A DNA stretch of 64,000 bases, from positions 2,480,001 to 2,544,000 of the forward strand of contig CAVNZM010000010.1 of NCBI GenBank assembly GCA_963693365.1, written 5' to 3'. The position numbers and the translations under genes are program-made. Positions 27,934 through 38,303 of this stretch are shown here, piece after piece. The stretch is from Amoebidium appalachense. Taxonomy: Eukaryota > Ichthyosporea. The notes under the pieces were generated by a model. It worked only from the letters and a program-made list of their open reading frames with translations. It did no database searches and was not told the DNA's origin. Every line of letters starts with the position of its first letter. Position 1 is the first letter of the stretch.

Positions 27934-28902
27934 CTGAACTCCATGTCTGCACCTGGCAGAGACGTGGCTTATATACCCGTGGGGCAGCAGTCTGGAATGT
28001 AATCCGGATGCCAGGCGCTAATCGGATTGGTTACTTTCATTTAGAGATCTCTGGGACCAGTGAACCAATCGTTTGCAGTCAAAACACAATTGGCAACATT
28101 CCTCAACTATGCAGATGTGCATGTGGTGATCGAGTGTCAGCGTGTGTCTGTGTACACGGAACCAATTGTAAAGCTAACATACACATATTGTGGAGTGAGC
28201 GTAAGTCTGCACTCCAACACCCCTACCCAATTGGAGAAGTGTACACACCACTAGAGAAGAGAGAGTGAGTGTGGCTACTTGCAGGGTAGACCGGGGTGTG
28301 CATTCCACTGTGGTGCTTGCCCCGCCAATGAAGTGGAATACTTGACGTTGATGTCGCAGGCTGCTGCGGATGGATTTTGTGGAAGCGAAAGTCTCTACTT
28401 CACGGAAATACGCTCGCGGGTGTAGGGTACAGCCTAGAAGTCGGTTTCTGGCTCCTCCGTTCAAGGCGTCGTAGGGGACGTGAAGTTAGAGGCCGCGGTG
28501 TCGTGTCTGGGCCCATAACCCTGTTGGAAGTAGAGTCCGCTGTGACTAGGCCCTCGTCGTGGCGCGCTTGGGCGCTGACCCGTTTTTTTACTGCTTTCAG
28601 TGTGTTAACTCCATGACTGAACTCCATGTCTGCACCTGGCAGAGACGTGGCTTATATACCCGTGGGGCAGCAGTCTGGAATGTAATCCGGATGCCAGGCG
28701 CTAATCGGATTGGTTACTTTCATTTAGAGATCTCTGGGACCAGTGAACCAATCGTTTGCAGTCAAAACAAAATTGGCAACATTCCTCAACTATGCAGATG
28801 TGCATGTGGTGATCGAGTGTCAGCGTGTGTCTGTGTACACGGAACCAATTGTAAAGCTAACATACACATATTGTGGAGTGAGCGTAAGTCTGCACTCCAA
28901 CA
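27839..28902 (-). mobile_element. TRIM-like non-autonomous LTR retroelement
   Basis: Two 381-base LTRs (27839-28219 and 28522-28902, TG...CA with TGTTGGA/TCCAACA ends) enclose 302 bases without coding capacity. The target duplication AATTC (27834-27838 and 28903-28907) is perfect, and the empty site is seen in H1. Orientation is minus: the primer site GGGTTATGGGCCCAGA abuts the LTR at 28521 and a GGGTAGGGG purine tract abuts the other LTR at 28220. Minus-strand TATA box GGTATATAAGCC near 27970 and 28653. Confidence 0.88.
28506..28521 (-). other. TRIM primer-binding site, half-tRNA-iMet type
   Basis: On the plus strand this reads CTGGGCCCATAACCC, which is the anticodon arm of initiator tRNA-Met (CAT anticodon). 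Copia-class elements prime with the 5' half of that tRNA (established for Drosophila copia). It therefore places the TRIM in the copia lineage. Confidence 0.75.
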
Positions 28903-29100
28903 AATTCATGTGCCAATTTTAACTGAGCATGTACACAAAATGACGTGTATGACACCGACCTTCTTTTTAACAGTGAATTGTTCACGTGCATGCGCCAGCA
29001 TGCATACCGTAGTAAAAATGTGCCCGCCGCGGCTTACGCTGTACCATTGGCTAGCTGATAGCCAATAAATGATGAGAAATGCTCTGATAGGCTTATTTCC

Positions 29101-29154
29101 TATATCGTATTTACGAAAATCACCTCCGGAGGTGATTTTCGTAAATACGATATA
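29101..29154. repeat. 54-bp perfect palindrome in H2
   Basis: Left arm 29101-29127 and right arm 29128-29154 are exact reverse complements with no loop (centre CACCTCCGGAGGTG). H1 lacks it at the matching place. Confidence 0.9.
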
Positions 29155-29289
29155 AAAGCGATCCCTATCGTATTTACAAAAAATAAAAGCCCGCAGCGTG
29201 TTTGGCATGCCACAGGATCGTATACGTATTTAGGCCCTAAATACGAATACGATAAAAAACCGTATTTAGTGCGCTACCAAACAGGCCCT

Positions 29290-29640
<351 letters not shown>

Positions 29641-29752
29641 GTGTGCCAGTTGGGAGGTGGTGGTGGCAGAAGTGGTTGTGGTGATGGTGGGGGGGAGAGG
29701 GTAGAGTGAGGAGAGGGTGAAACATGGCCCGGAGCCCGAGCGGCCACGGCCG

Positions 29753-29756
<4 letters not shown>

Positions 29757-29799
<43 letters not shown>

Positions 29800-30440
29800 G
29801 GGGGCAGGGGGGCAGGGGGGCAGGGGGGCAGGGGGGCAGGGGGGCAGGGGGGCAGGGCAGGTGCAGTGGGACAGGGCGCAAGTGATGGGGATGATGGGGA
29901 TGATGGGGATGAGGCGGGCGTGGGCAAGCGTGGCAAGGGAGAGTGGTGAAGGGATGAGTTAAGATGATAATGGTGAGGGGGATGAGTCAAGATGATAGTG
30001 GTGAGGGGGATGAGTCAAGATGATAGTGGTGAGGGGGATGATGGGGATGTGGGCGGGCATGGCGGGCATGGCAAGCGATAGTGATGATGGGGATGTGGCG
30101 GGCATGGCGGGCATGGCGGGCATGGCGAGATGATGGGGACAGGGCATGGTGATAGTAGTGAGAGGAATGATAGTAGTGAGAGGAATGATAGTAGTCAGTG
30201 GAATGTTAGTAGTGAGAGGAATGATAGAGACGATAGGGACAGGGCATGATGATAGTAGTGAGAGGAATAATAGAGACAGGGCATGATGATAGATAACAAA
30301 TCAAGATGACAAATATGTGGAATGTGATAAACCAAATAGTACGATAAACATGATAAAGCAGGCCATTATGATAGTAGTGAGAGGAATGATAGAGACAGGC
30401 CATGATGATAGATATGAATCATTATGAATCAATATGAATC
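29757..30440. repeat. Poly-G, (CAGGGGGG)n and ATGATAGTAGTGAGAGG minisatellite
   Basis: G-run 29757-29796, CAGGGGGG repeats to about 29855, GATGGGGAT repeats to 30140, then irregular copies of ATGATAGTAGTGAGAGGA to about 30420. Confidence 0.85.
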
Positions 30441-30442
30441 AG

Positions 30443-31046
30443 TGTCGTGTCACGCCCTAGCGTGTACACGAACTACTCTAACTAACTGCACGCTTAAAGG
30501 GGCTTGAAACTGTGTATACGTATAAACTTTTCTTTGAGTTGGGTGGGAAGCGAGCAAAACGTGTTCTCAGAAGAACTTCGAAAAGCCCGCGACCCCGCGA
30601 GACACTTCACAGACACGCGGCCCACTGGCCAGACAAATACCACAGTGACATTCAGCCAATCACAACACTCCCTCCCCCACAGGCTACACGCACTCCACAC
30701 CATTGGCTACCGCCACCTCAGACACCCCTACAGCACTACAACACGTACACACCTTTACTCACAATACATATAAGCATACACACACGCGAGCAGGCAACAT
30801 GGGTCTCGCCAAGCACACAGCAAGAAGCAATACAACATTTAACATGGAGAGTACGCAGAGGCACGGAGCATGCACGCGCGCACCAAACAATCAGCCGCCG
30901 CTGCATCGGAGTCTCCCCATACCACTGAATGATCTCCCCATACCCCTTTTAGACCCCGGAATCACTATGCAAGAAAACCCCGAACTTCACTCACCAAAAC
31001 ACAAAATATAGAAGCAAACTAATACGAATCAGCTCAGCACATGACA
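30443..31046 (-). repeat. Gypsy-3 3' LTR
   Basis: Minus-strand TGTCATGTGCTGAGC to CACGACA, 604 bp. It matches 21859-22468 over its length. Confidence 0.78.
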
Positions 31047-31086
31047 ACTCCCCCCTCGCACAGAAAATAACTGAGTTCCACCTCAG
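31047..31086 (-). other. Gypsy-3 purine tract and stem-loop
   Basis: On the minus strand: stem CTGAG-GTGGAA-CTCAG (31071-31086) then GAGGGGGGAGT up to the LTR. Gypsy-2 has nearly the same arrangement at 40042-40082. Confidence 0.65.
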
Positions 31087-31579
31087 TAAAATCTACCTAA
31101 AAACAAAATAAAGTTATGTGCTGAGCGACTACAACTACCGCTACCCATGCAGGAAGCAACATTTAACATATAACATAAAACATATACATGCATCCACACA
31201 CCACACCACCATGGTTAATACCCAACCCAACCCCAAAACAAGGATAATTATGAAACGCCACTGACGTTGCCCTGTAGATGCACCTCTGCCCCCGTCCACA
31301 ACCTGCACCCAAAACCCCATGCCCCTGGCAAAATGTTATATCGAGTGGAACATAGCAACTTTGAACAGACATGATAACAGACACCATCCATACAACCACA
31401 TTCAGCATGCCCCATCCACAAAGTATTCCTAGCAAAACCTAACATGCCGTGACGAACACCTCCAGACTCATGTGACGTACACCTCCAGACTCTCTTGCTG
31501 GCCCTTCCTCTACCCGACAAAGACTCCTGCTACGTAGGTCCCGGTGGTTTGGGAATGCCTCCGCCCCAACCGTGCCCTA

Positions 31580-32060
31580 TGACATATACTAATCCGTCTC
31601 AGCAGATTAGCCTAAGTCTACGATCAAGATCGGGGGGGGGGGGGGGGGGGGGTGGCCCGGGTCCACAGATCATCAAGATCAAGTCCGGGGCCTCAAGATA
31701 GCTGAACAGCTGCGTGCATCTTGCCTCTGCCGGCGCAGGGCATTGGACCACGTCAGCCGGGACAGCCGTCCAATAGAATTCTAATTAGTGTGTAGGATAG
31801 ATCGTAGGAGGACTTAGGAATGTGATTGTTCGGGCAGAAGCCCTTTTGTAAGGATTGGCAAGGTTTGATAGTATATGTTGCCAAGCGTATTTATATATGT
31901 AGATGTAGAGGAAAGGGGGGGAGGGAGGGGGGGGAGGATAGTATGAAATGTAGATTTAGACTCTGCGGTGCCACTAGGGGAAGGGTGAGGGGTGAGACTT
32001 GGATAAATATATTAGTTGAGTAGATCGACTTAGCTCGTGCAGGCGCACGATAAAAGTAGA
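31580..32060 (+). repeat. Gypsy-2 5' LTR, first 481 bases
   Basis: It aligns with 40083-40563 with few differences and includes the same poly-G run (31633-31652). Confidence 0.9.
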
Positions 32061-32410
32061 GGTTTTATTTGTGGAAATTATTGACATAAATATTTTTCTG
32101 GGTAAACACGTAGGATGGGTGTTCGGTACCAACATAACCATGTAGGCTTCATTTCGTGTTTTAGCAGTTAGCGGTTGGCTGCCCGCACACGGGCACCTAT
32201 TAGCCAGTCAAAACATCAGATACCACAGATCACTAGACCGAGTTATGATTGGCTCGGATCAGATTTCACATATCACTAGATCGATTTTTGATTGGCTCAG
32301 ATCGGTAGGCTTAGGTATATAAGCACGACAGTTTTTAGCAGATCAGCAAGCTACAAACACATCTTCTGTGTTTAGCATCCACAGCCTTACAGCTATATAT
32401 TCCTTTTTCA
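32061..32410 (+). repeat. Ngaro-1 repeat A1 with promoter
   Basis: Near-identical to A2 (36930-37280). It contains AGCCAGTCAAAA, two GATTGGCTC boxes (32259, 32291) and a TATA box GGTATATAAGC (32314), so it can drive ORF1 (ATG 32441). Confidence 0.85.
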
Positions 32411-32440
32411 TTCTCCCTATCTTTCCCTACGCCGGTCAGC

Positions 32441-33610
32441 ATGCCGCCGAAAAAGCGCCAGGCCTCAGCCGCCGCCCCTGCCGCGGCACCTAAGCGCCTG
32501 ACCCGCAGCGACCTCCGCCACAGGCTGACCAACGCTCCCGCGGACACTGACGCGCCTCCAGCGGCCCATACCACCACGGACCCGGACCCGCCGGCTACTC
32601 TCCCCTCCACTCCTGAAGTCCCCCCTCAGGCCCCGCCGTCCCCGCAGATGACTTCTCAAGACGCCGTCCTGGCCGCCCTCACCGCCATCAGCACCCAGAT
32701 GGCTGGCGTCCTGGCTGCTCTCACCAACCGCGACCCTCCCGCGCCCCCCGCCGCGCCTTCCACACCCGGGGAGGTTTCCCCGGGGCTGCATCTCGGCCCT
32801 GACCTAGACCTACCTGCCCTGCCCGCGCCCCCCATCACAGGTGAGAACACTGGCGACATTCAGCCGGGCACACTCCCGCTTCCCCCCGCGGATGTGCTGG
32901 CAGATTTGCGCGCCAATCGTTTCGTCGACCTGTATAAGTTCACCCCCGCCGCCCTCCTGGCCCCATCCAAGAAAGGTCAGCATCTGCGCATGGCCGACGA
33001 CGGCAGCATCGAGACTTTTCGCCAAGACAAACCCGTTCCCCTGCGTTCACTCGTCATTTGGATCCAAGCTTGGACCCATTACATGGCCGCCAAGCACCAC
33101 CTCGGCCTCCCCACGGACAAAGACGTACTTTGGACTCAGCACATCACTCGCCTCAGCACCCGATACCCGTGGGCCCAGATCCACAACTATGACGTATACG
33201 CCCGCACCGTTGCCCACCAGCAGGGTCGGGCTCCGATCGAGTGTCCCAACCTGCTCGCCCAACTCCACCAGGATCTCCTCCTGCCACCCACTCTGCTCAT
33301 CCCGGACGCATGTCAGCGCTGTGGCTTCCCCGACCACCCCAGCGCAGCCTGCCCCATGTACCCCAAGCCCGGCTGTGGTCTTGACGACTTTAAGCCGCCC
33401 CACAAGCCCGGCGGGGGTCAAACCCCTAACCGCCCTGGCCCGCAACCCGGCCCGGCAAAACCGGCCCGACCCGTGGATCTACCCGCGACGCACTGCAGGA
33501 ATTTCCACATTAACGGTCGGTCCTGCGCTAAGCAGCCCTGCCCCTTCTCCCACGTGTGCCCGCTCTGCTCTGGCACACACCCCCGCAAAGACTGCAAGCA
33601 CAATGCCTAG
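32441..33610 (+). CDS. Ngaro-1 ORF1, Gag-like zinc-finger protein
   Basis: 389 residues, ATG at 32441 shortly after the promoter repeat. It has a basic N-terminus (MPPKKRQ), a long Ala/Pro-rich half, and zinc motifs at the end: CQRCGFPDHPSAAC (CX2CX4HX4C, residues about 291-304) and CPLCSGTHPRKDC, with a C-rich stretch CAKQPCPFSH between. Gag-like proteins of this order bind the element RNA (family knowledge). Stop TAG. Confidence 0.75.
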   Translation: MPPKKRQASAAAPAAAPKRLTRSDLRHRLTNAPADTDAPPAAHTTTDPDPPATLPSTPEVPPQAPPSPQMTSQDAVLAALTAISTQMAGVLAALTNRDPPAPPAAPSTPGEVSPGLHLGPDLDLPALPAPPITGENTGDIQPGTLPLPPADVLADLRANRFVDLYKFTPAALLAPSKKGQHLRMADDGSIETFRQDKPVPLRSLVIWIQAWTHYMAAKHHLGLPTDKDVLWTQHITRLSTRYPWAQIHNYDVYARTVAHQQGRAPIECPNLLAQLHQDLLLPPTLLIPDACQRCGFPDHPSAACPMYPKPGCGLDDFKPPHKPGGGQTPNRPGPQPGPAKPARPVDLPATHCRNFHINGRSCAKQPCPFSHVCPLCSGTHPRKDCKHNA

Positions 33611-33857
33611 TCTTCGCGCACACCCACACACACCGCTAGAACATAGGGGTTAGGAGCTAGGACACACGAGTACAGGGAAACGGAGCTCGGGAGAACGGGC
33701 CAATAGGGCTGAGTACAAAATTTCGCAGGCCAACTACGGCGCCCGCGCGCGTCAAGAATAAATGTCCCTACACAAAGACGTTTATTCTGGCCACTGCACA
33801 TAATTTTACTCCCCCCCCCATCCCACGAGCCTCCCCCCCCCCCTTACACTCACCTAG

Positions 33858-34002
33858 CACTCCCTCCCCCCCCCTTCTTCTACCTCTGTGTCCGCCCACA
33901 CCCCCGCGTGCTCGGGCACATTCCCCTGCACAGGGCCCCGCTGCCCTCCCTGCCCACCCTCACTTGGGCCCAGCTGCCCTACTCTAACCCCCCGGGGCCC
34001 TG

Positions 34003-34043
<41 letters not shown>

Positions 34044-35726
34044 CTGCGGGGATCTCCCCAAGGGTACACCACCCTTGCTAACCACCCCTTCCCCCGAGGC
34101 TCAGACCCGGAGGCCCGCCCGCTGCCCCAGCACCACATTGACACCTCCCGCCTCCGGGAACTGCTGGCCTCCTACCCGGACCAACCATTCGCCACACAAC
34201 TCCTCCACGATGTCGAATTCGGCGTCGACATCGGCTATCGCGGCCCCTCCACCTCTCGGGTGGGCCCCAACCTACCCACCACCCCGGAGGCAGCTGCCGC
34301 TATCACGGTGGATATTGCCAAAGAAGTCGCCCTCGGCCACCTGCGCGGCCCCCTCTCCCCGGCCCAATTCTTTGACGAATTTCCGGTCCACCGCTCCTCC
34401 CCCATTGGCGCCGTTACCAAGAAAGGGAACCCCCCCAAGTACCGTCGAATCCACCACCTCTCCTGGCCCCGGGGTAGCAGTGTCAATGACAGCATCACCT
34501 ACCCCGACGAACTTCAGTACATTCGCGCCCGGGATGTCACCCAACTCATTCTCGACGCAGGCCCCGGCTGCTACATGGCCGTGGCAGATGTGCAGGCTGC
34601 CTTCCGGCACATGCCCATCCGACCGGAAGACCACCACTTAATGGCATTCAAATGGCAAGGGCATTTTTACGTTGAAACCAGACTGCCCTTCGGCCTGAAA
34701 TCTAGCCCAGCCATCTGGGAACGGATCGCGGCCACCCTACAGTGGCTGGCACACCAGCACGGTATTACCCTCATCCGCCACTACGTAGACGACTGGATTA
34801 TAGTCGCCCCCACACAAGAGCAGTGCCAACGTCACCTATCCACCTTCCTGCAACTCTGCCGAGAGCTGCACATTGCCATCTCCGAAGACAAGATGCAGGG
34901 CCCGGCTACCCGTGTCGTCTTCATCGGTATCGAATTCGACTCCATCGCCATGGAGGCACGAATCCCGGCTTCCAAGCTCTCGGACCTACTCGACCTCACT
35001 TCCCACCCAAAGCCCACCATCACCATTCGGGACCTCCAGTCCCTCCTCGGCAAACTCACCTGGTGTGCCCAGCTGGTTCCCCCCGGGAGGGCCTTCTCCC
35101 AGCGCCTATGGGCCCTTCTCCGGACCCACCCACACCTTGCCGGCCACCACCACATACGACTGACTGCTGCCGCCCGGGCCGACATAGCCGAATGGCACCA
35201 GTTCCTCACATCATGGAATGGGGTGCACCTCATCACACCCCCCACATACACCACCCTGGCCACTGATGCTGCCGGATCGGTGGGTCTAGGTGGCCACTGG
35301 CTCGACCAATGGTTCTTCATGCCCTGGTCCCCCTCCACCCAAGCCCTCTATGCTCATGAGGGTAAACTCGGTTCTTCCGTCATCGAACTCCTGGCCATCG
35401 CAGCCGCCGTGGCCCTCTGGGCCCCCTCCTGGTCCACCCACCATGTCCGTATTTTATGCGACAACACGGGTGCTGTGTCTGACCTGCACTCCCGGTCTTC
35501 CCCCCACCCCGTGATGGCCAAACTTATTCGGTTCATCACCCGCATGGAAATGCAATACCAATTTACGTTACAGGCATCCTACCTACCAGGACCCCTCAAC
35601 CATCTGGCCGATGCCATTTCTCGTAACCAACTTCCCCGGGCCCGACGACTCCGACCTTCCCTGCAACCGGAGCCCTGCCCCTTCCCCTCCTGGGTCCACG
35701 AGTTCCTATCCCTTCCCTTGGGCTAA
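33858..35726 (+). CDS. Ngaro-1 ORF2, reverse transcriptase / RNase H
   Basis: Open from 33858 after a TAG at 33855-33857; no ATG exists before the RT core (first usable codon in the frame is GTG 33888), and a run of about 35 C (34007-34042) near the start may hide a length change. RT: MAVADVQAAFRHM (motif A), LPFGLKSSPAIW, HYVDD active site near 34779-34793. RNase H: LATDAAGSVGLGG, SSVIELLAI, LCDNTGAVSDL, HLADAISR. This is the DIRS-type RT order, without protease or integrase. Translation must start by frameshift, reinitiation or splicing. Confidence 0.88.
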
Positions 35727-36812
35727 CCCCCCCCCCCCCCCCCCCCCCCAGATCTCCCGTTCCGGAGCAACACTGGCAGATTGGCCCCCCACTTTGCTCC
35801 GGCCGAGCTGCTTCGAGCCACCACTACCCTGCAGGAATGCCAGGCCCTGAGTCTCAACCTCGACTCTCGGGCCTTTTACTCCCGGGTGCAAAAAGTGTTC
35901 ATCGATTTCTGTGTGGCATCTCGGCTGCAATCCTCCTCCGGGTCCTCCCTCCCGGCCTCCCCACACACCGTGCAACTTTTTCTCGCCTGGTGTGCCCAAC
36001 GAGGGGTACAGGCCTCTTCCTTAACCGGCTACAATTCGGCCATCACCAGGCTCCACCTCGACATGGGCCTCCCTGCTCCCTACCCCCACGACAAGTCTCT
36101 GGCCTGGTTCCTACGGGGGGTGGGCCGATGGCAGCTTTCTCACAACATCCGACCCCGCTCATCCACCAGGGAACCCCTCCTCCCCTCCCACCTCCGCCTA
36201 CTCCATGGCCAGTGCCCCACCAAGGCCTCCTCGGCCAATCTCCGGCTATGGACGGCCCTCATCGTCGGTTTCTGTGGTCTCCTCCGTTCAGGGGAATTTA
36301 CCTCCAAGACCCTGACTTCTTTCGACCCGTCCCGTCACGTTAAACGGAAGGACGTGACCTTCAGCTACACCCCCACCGGTACTTTGTCCCATGCCACCCT
36401 CCACCTGCCAACCTCTAAGACGGATGTACAGGCCCGAGGTGTCAACGTCACCCTAGCTGCCCTGCCCCTCACCCACTTCTCCCCAGCCCATCTCCTCCGG
36501 CAGTTCCTGGATACAACGTCCGGTCAACCCGACGACCCCCTCTTCAGTCTCGGTGGCATCCCCTACACCAAGAGTGCTTTCTCTGCCGATTTCCGTGCCC
36601 TCCTCTCCCGGGCAGGCCCCTCACCCTCCCGGTTTGCCGGACACAGCCTCCGCATCGGGGGGGCCACAGCACTGGCTGAGGCCGGGGTCGACGACTCCCG
36701 GATCAAACAACTCGGCAGGTGGTCCTCCGACTGCTTCCTGATCTATACCCGACTTCGTCCGGCCTCCATTGCTGCCACCACCACACGTGTATTCGCCTCT
36801 ATTCTTAAGTGA
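35727..36812 (+). CDS. Ngaro-1 ORF3, tyrosine recombinase
   Basis: Same frame as ORF2, separated only by TAA 35724-35726 and a run of about 23 C; no ATG before the middle of the domain. Catalytic residues of the family are all visible: Arg in GLLRSGEF (near 36285), HSLR of the HxxR box (near 36640), Trp in GRWSS and the nucleophile Tyr in LIYTR (near 36741). The enzyme would insert the circular cDNA without target duplication. Complete set suggests recent activity. Confidence 0.9.
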   Translation, partial: PPPPPPPPDLPFRSNTGRLAPHFAPAELLRATTTLQECQALSLNLDSRAFYSRVQKVFIDFCVASRLQSSSGSSLPASPHTVQLFLAWCAQRGVQASSLTGYNSAITRLHLDMGLPAPYPHDKSLAWFLRGVGRWQLSHNIRPRSSTREPLLPSHLRLLHGQCPTKASSANLRLWTALIVGFCGLLRSGEFTSKTLTSFDPSRHVKRKDVTFSYTPTGTLSHATLHLPTSKTDVQARGVNVTLAALPLTHFSPAHLLRQFLDTTSGQPDDPLFSLGGIPYTKSAFSADFRALLSRAGPSPSRFAGHSLRIGGATALAEAGVDDSRIKQLGRWSSDCFLIYTRLRPASIAATTTRVFASILK

Positions 36813-36840
36813 AACCTTTGGAGCAAGCATACTGCTCTCG

Positions 36841-37497
36841 TGCCGTGGTTTACAACCATTGCAGGTTCACTTTCGTCCAAGGGGATGTCCCCCTAGAGGC
36901 AACACACGTCCCGGAGTAGTTTTCATAGAGGTTTTTATTTGTGGAAATTATTGACATAAATATTTTTCTGGGTAAACACGTAGGATGGGTGTTCGATACC
37001 AACATAACCATGTAGGCTTCATTTCGTGTTTTAGCAGTTAGCGGTTGGCTGCCCGCACACGGGCACCTATTAGCCAGTCAAAACATCAGATACCACAGAT
37101 CACTAGACCGAGTTATGATTGGCTCGGATCAGATTTCACATATCACTAGATCGATTTTTGATTGGCTCAGATCGGTAGGCTTAGGTATATAAGCACGACA
37201 GTTTTTAGCAGATCAGCAAGCTACAAACACATCTTCTGTGTTTAGCATCCACAGCCTTACAGCTATATATTCCTTTTCACCCACCCACCTACACCCACAC
37301 ACAACCCCCATTGATCCACACATACGTGCTGTTTTTTCACGGGGCGAAGACTTCCCCCGTTTTTTGGGCACATGGACCTCACGGATCAATAAATTGATGA
37401 CTGGGGGCTTGCCGTGGTTTACAACCATTGCAGGTTCACTTTCGTCCAAGGGGATGTCCCCCTAGAGGCAACACACGTCCCGGAGTAGTTTTCATAG
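36841..37497 (+). repeat. Ngaro-1 terminal repeats B1-A2-B2
   Basis: B1 (36841-36928) and B2 (37410-37497) are 88-bp near-identical copies from TGCCGTGG to TTTTCATAG. A2 (36930-37280) repeats A1. The 129-base A2-B2 spacer is unique and also occurs in the remnant at 24640-25207. Confidence 0.9.
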
Positions 37498-38303
37498 TCT
37501 TCTTTTTCCTCTCCATCCCTGAAGGGTGACTCAGGAGAGGAACAACTTTCGTCCCAATTCACCCCGATGGGACCCACACCGTCCCCTCCCCCACCCCCAA
37601 AAATCACCCCTGAGATTGCAGCAGGGGGAGGGTGTTCTACCCTGATCTGACGTCCCACCGGCGCCACCTGCCCCCACTAATGCACTACTCATCAGGACCC
37701 CGCCGGAGGGCACCCCCCTACCAAGCACAGATGAGTGGCACTAGGGCAGAGGGGAGCAAAGTGACAGTGCAAGAGAGAAACGGAGCGCAAAGAGAAAAAG
37801 GGGAGAGAGAGGAAGGAGGGGGAGGAGAGAGAGAGACAAGGCGGAAAGGGGGAGAGGGAAGAGAGGACAGCAGAAAGGTGGGGCCCAGCTAGGACTCACA
37901 GGATAAAGGAGAGGGGGAGGGAAGAAGAGGAGGGGAGAAGGGAGAAGTAGGGGGAGGAGGAGGGCGAGGCGAAGGAAGTACAGAGGGAAAAAAAGGAAAA
38001 GAGAGAGAGGCGCAGATGGGGGGGGAAGGGGAGGGGGGGAGGGGAGGGGAAGGGAGGCGGAGGAGGAGGCACGAGCCGCGCCAGGGCCAGGGAGGAGGAA
38101 GTGGGCCGCGGTCTGGTGAGTTTATAATATGAAAGGTTAACTCTCGGAAGGGAAGAGGGAGGGGGGAGGAGAGAGGGGAGGGGGAAGGGGGGAGAGGAGA
38201 AGGATTGGGGAAAGGGGAGTAGGTGAGGGGAAGAGGCAGGGAGTTGAAGGGAAAAAGGAGAGAAAGAGAAGGAATGAGGTAGAGCAGGATTTAGTTTATC
38301 TTG
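37498..38303. other. Gypsy-2 residue and strongly purine-rich strand
   Basis: 37498-37740 has an open, Ser/Pro-rich frame without a known domain. 37750-38290 is almost wholly A and G on the plus strand. Confidence 0.5.

Larger units (their letters stand above)
27103..29289 (+). mobile_element. H2: PIF/Harbinger element interrupted by a TRIM
   Basis: Terminal repeats GGGCCTGTTTGG (27103-27114) and CCAAACAGGCCC (29278-29289) are flanked by TTA on both sides, the Harbinger target. Subterminal palindromes TTTAGGCCCTAAA or TTTAGGGCCTAAA lie near 27144, 27195 and 29229. It encodes the N-terminal part of a Harbinger transposase; no DDE domain is present. Without the TRIM the element is about 1.1 kb, so it depends on a transposase made elsewhere. 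Confidence 0.85.
32061..37497 (+). mobile_element. Ngaro-1: tyrosine-recombinase retrotransposon, complete
   Basis: The structure is A1 (32061-32410), three ORFs, B1 (36841-36928), A2 (36930-37280), spacer, B2 (37410-37497). These split direct repeats in the order A1, B1, A2, B2 are diagnostic of Ngaro/PAT-type elements of the DIRS order. ORFs encode a Gag-like zinc protein, RT/RNase H and a tyrosine recombinase. No target duplication, as expected for recombinase integration. Confidence 0.92.
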
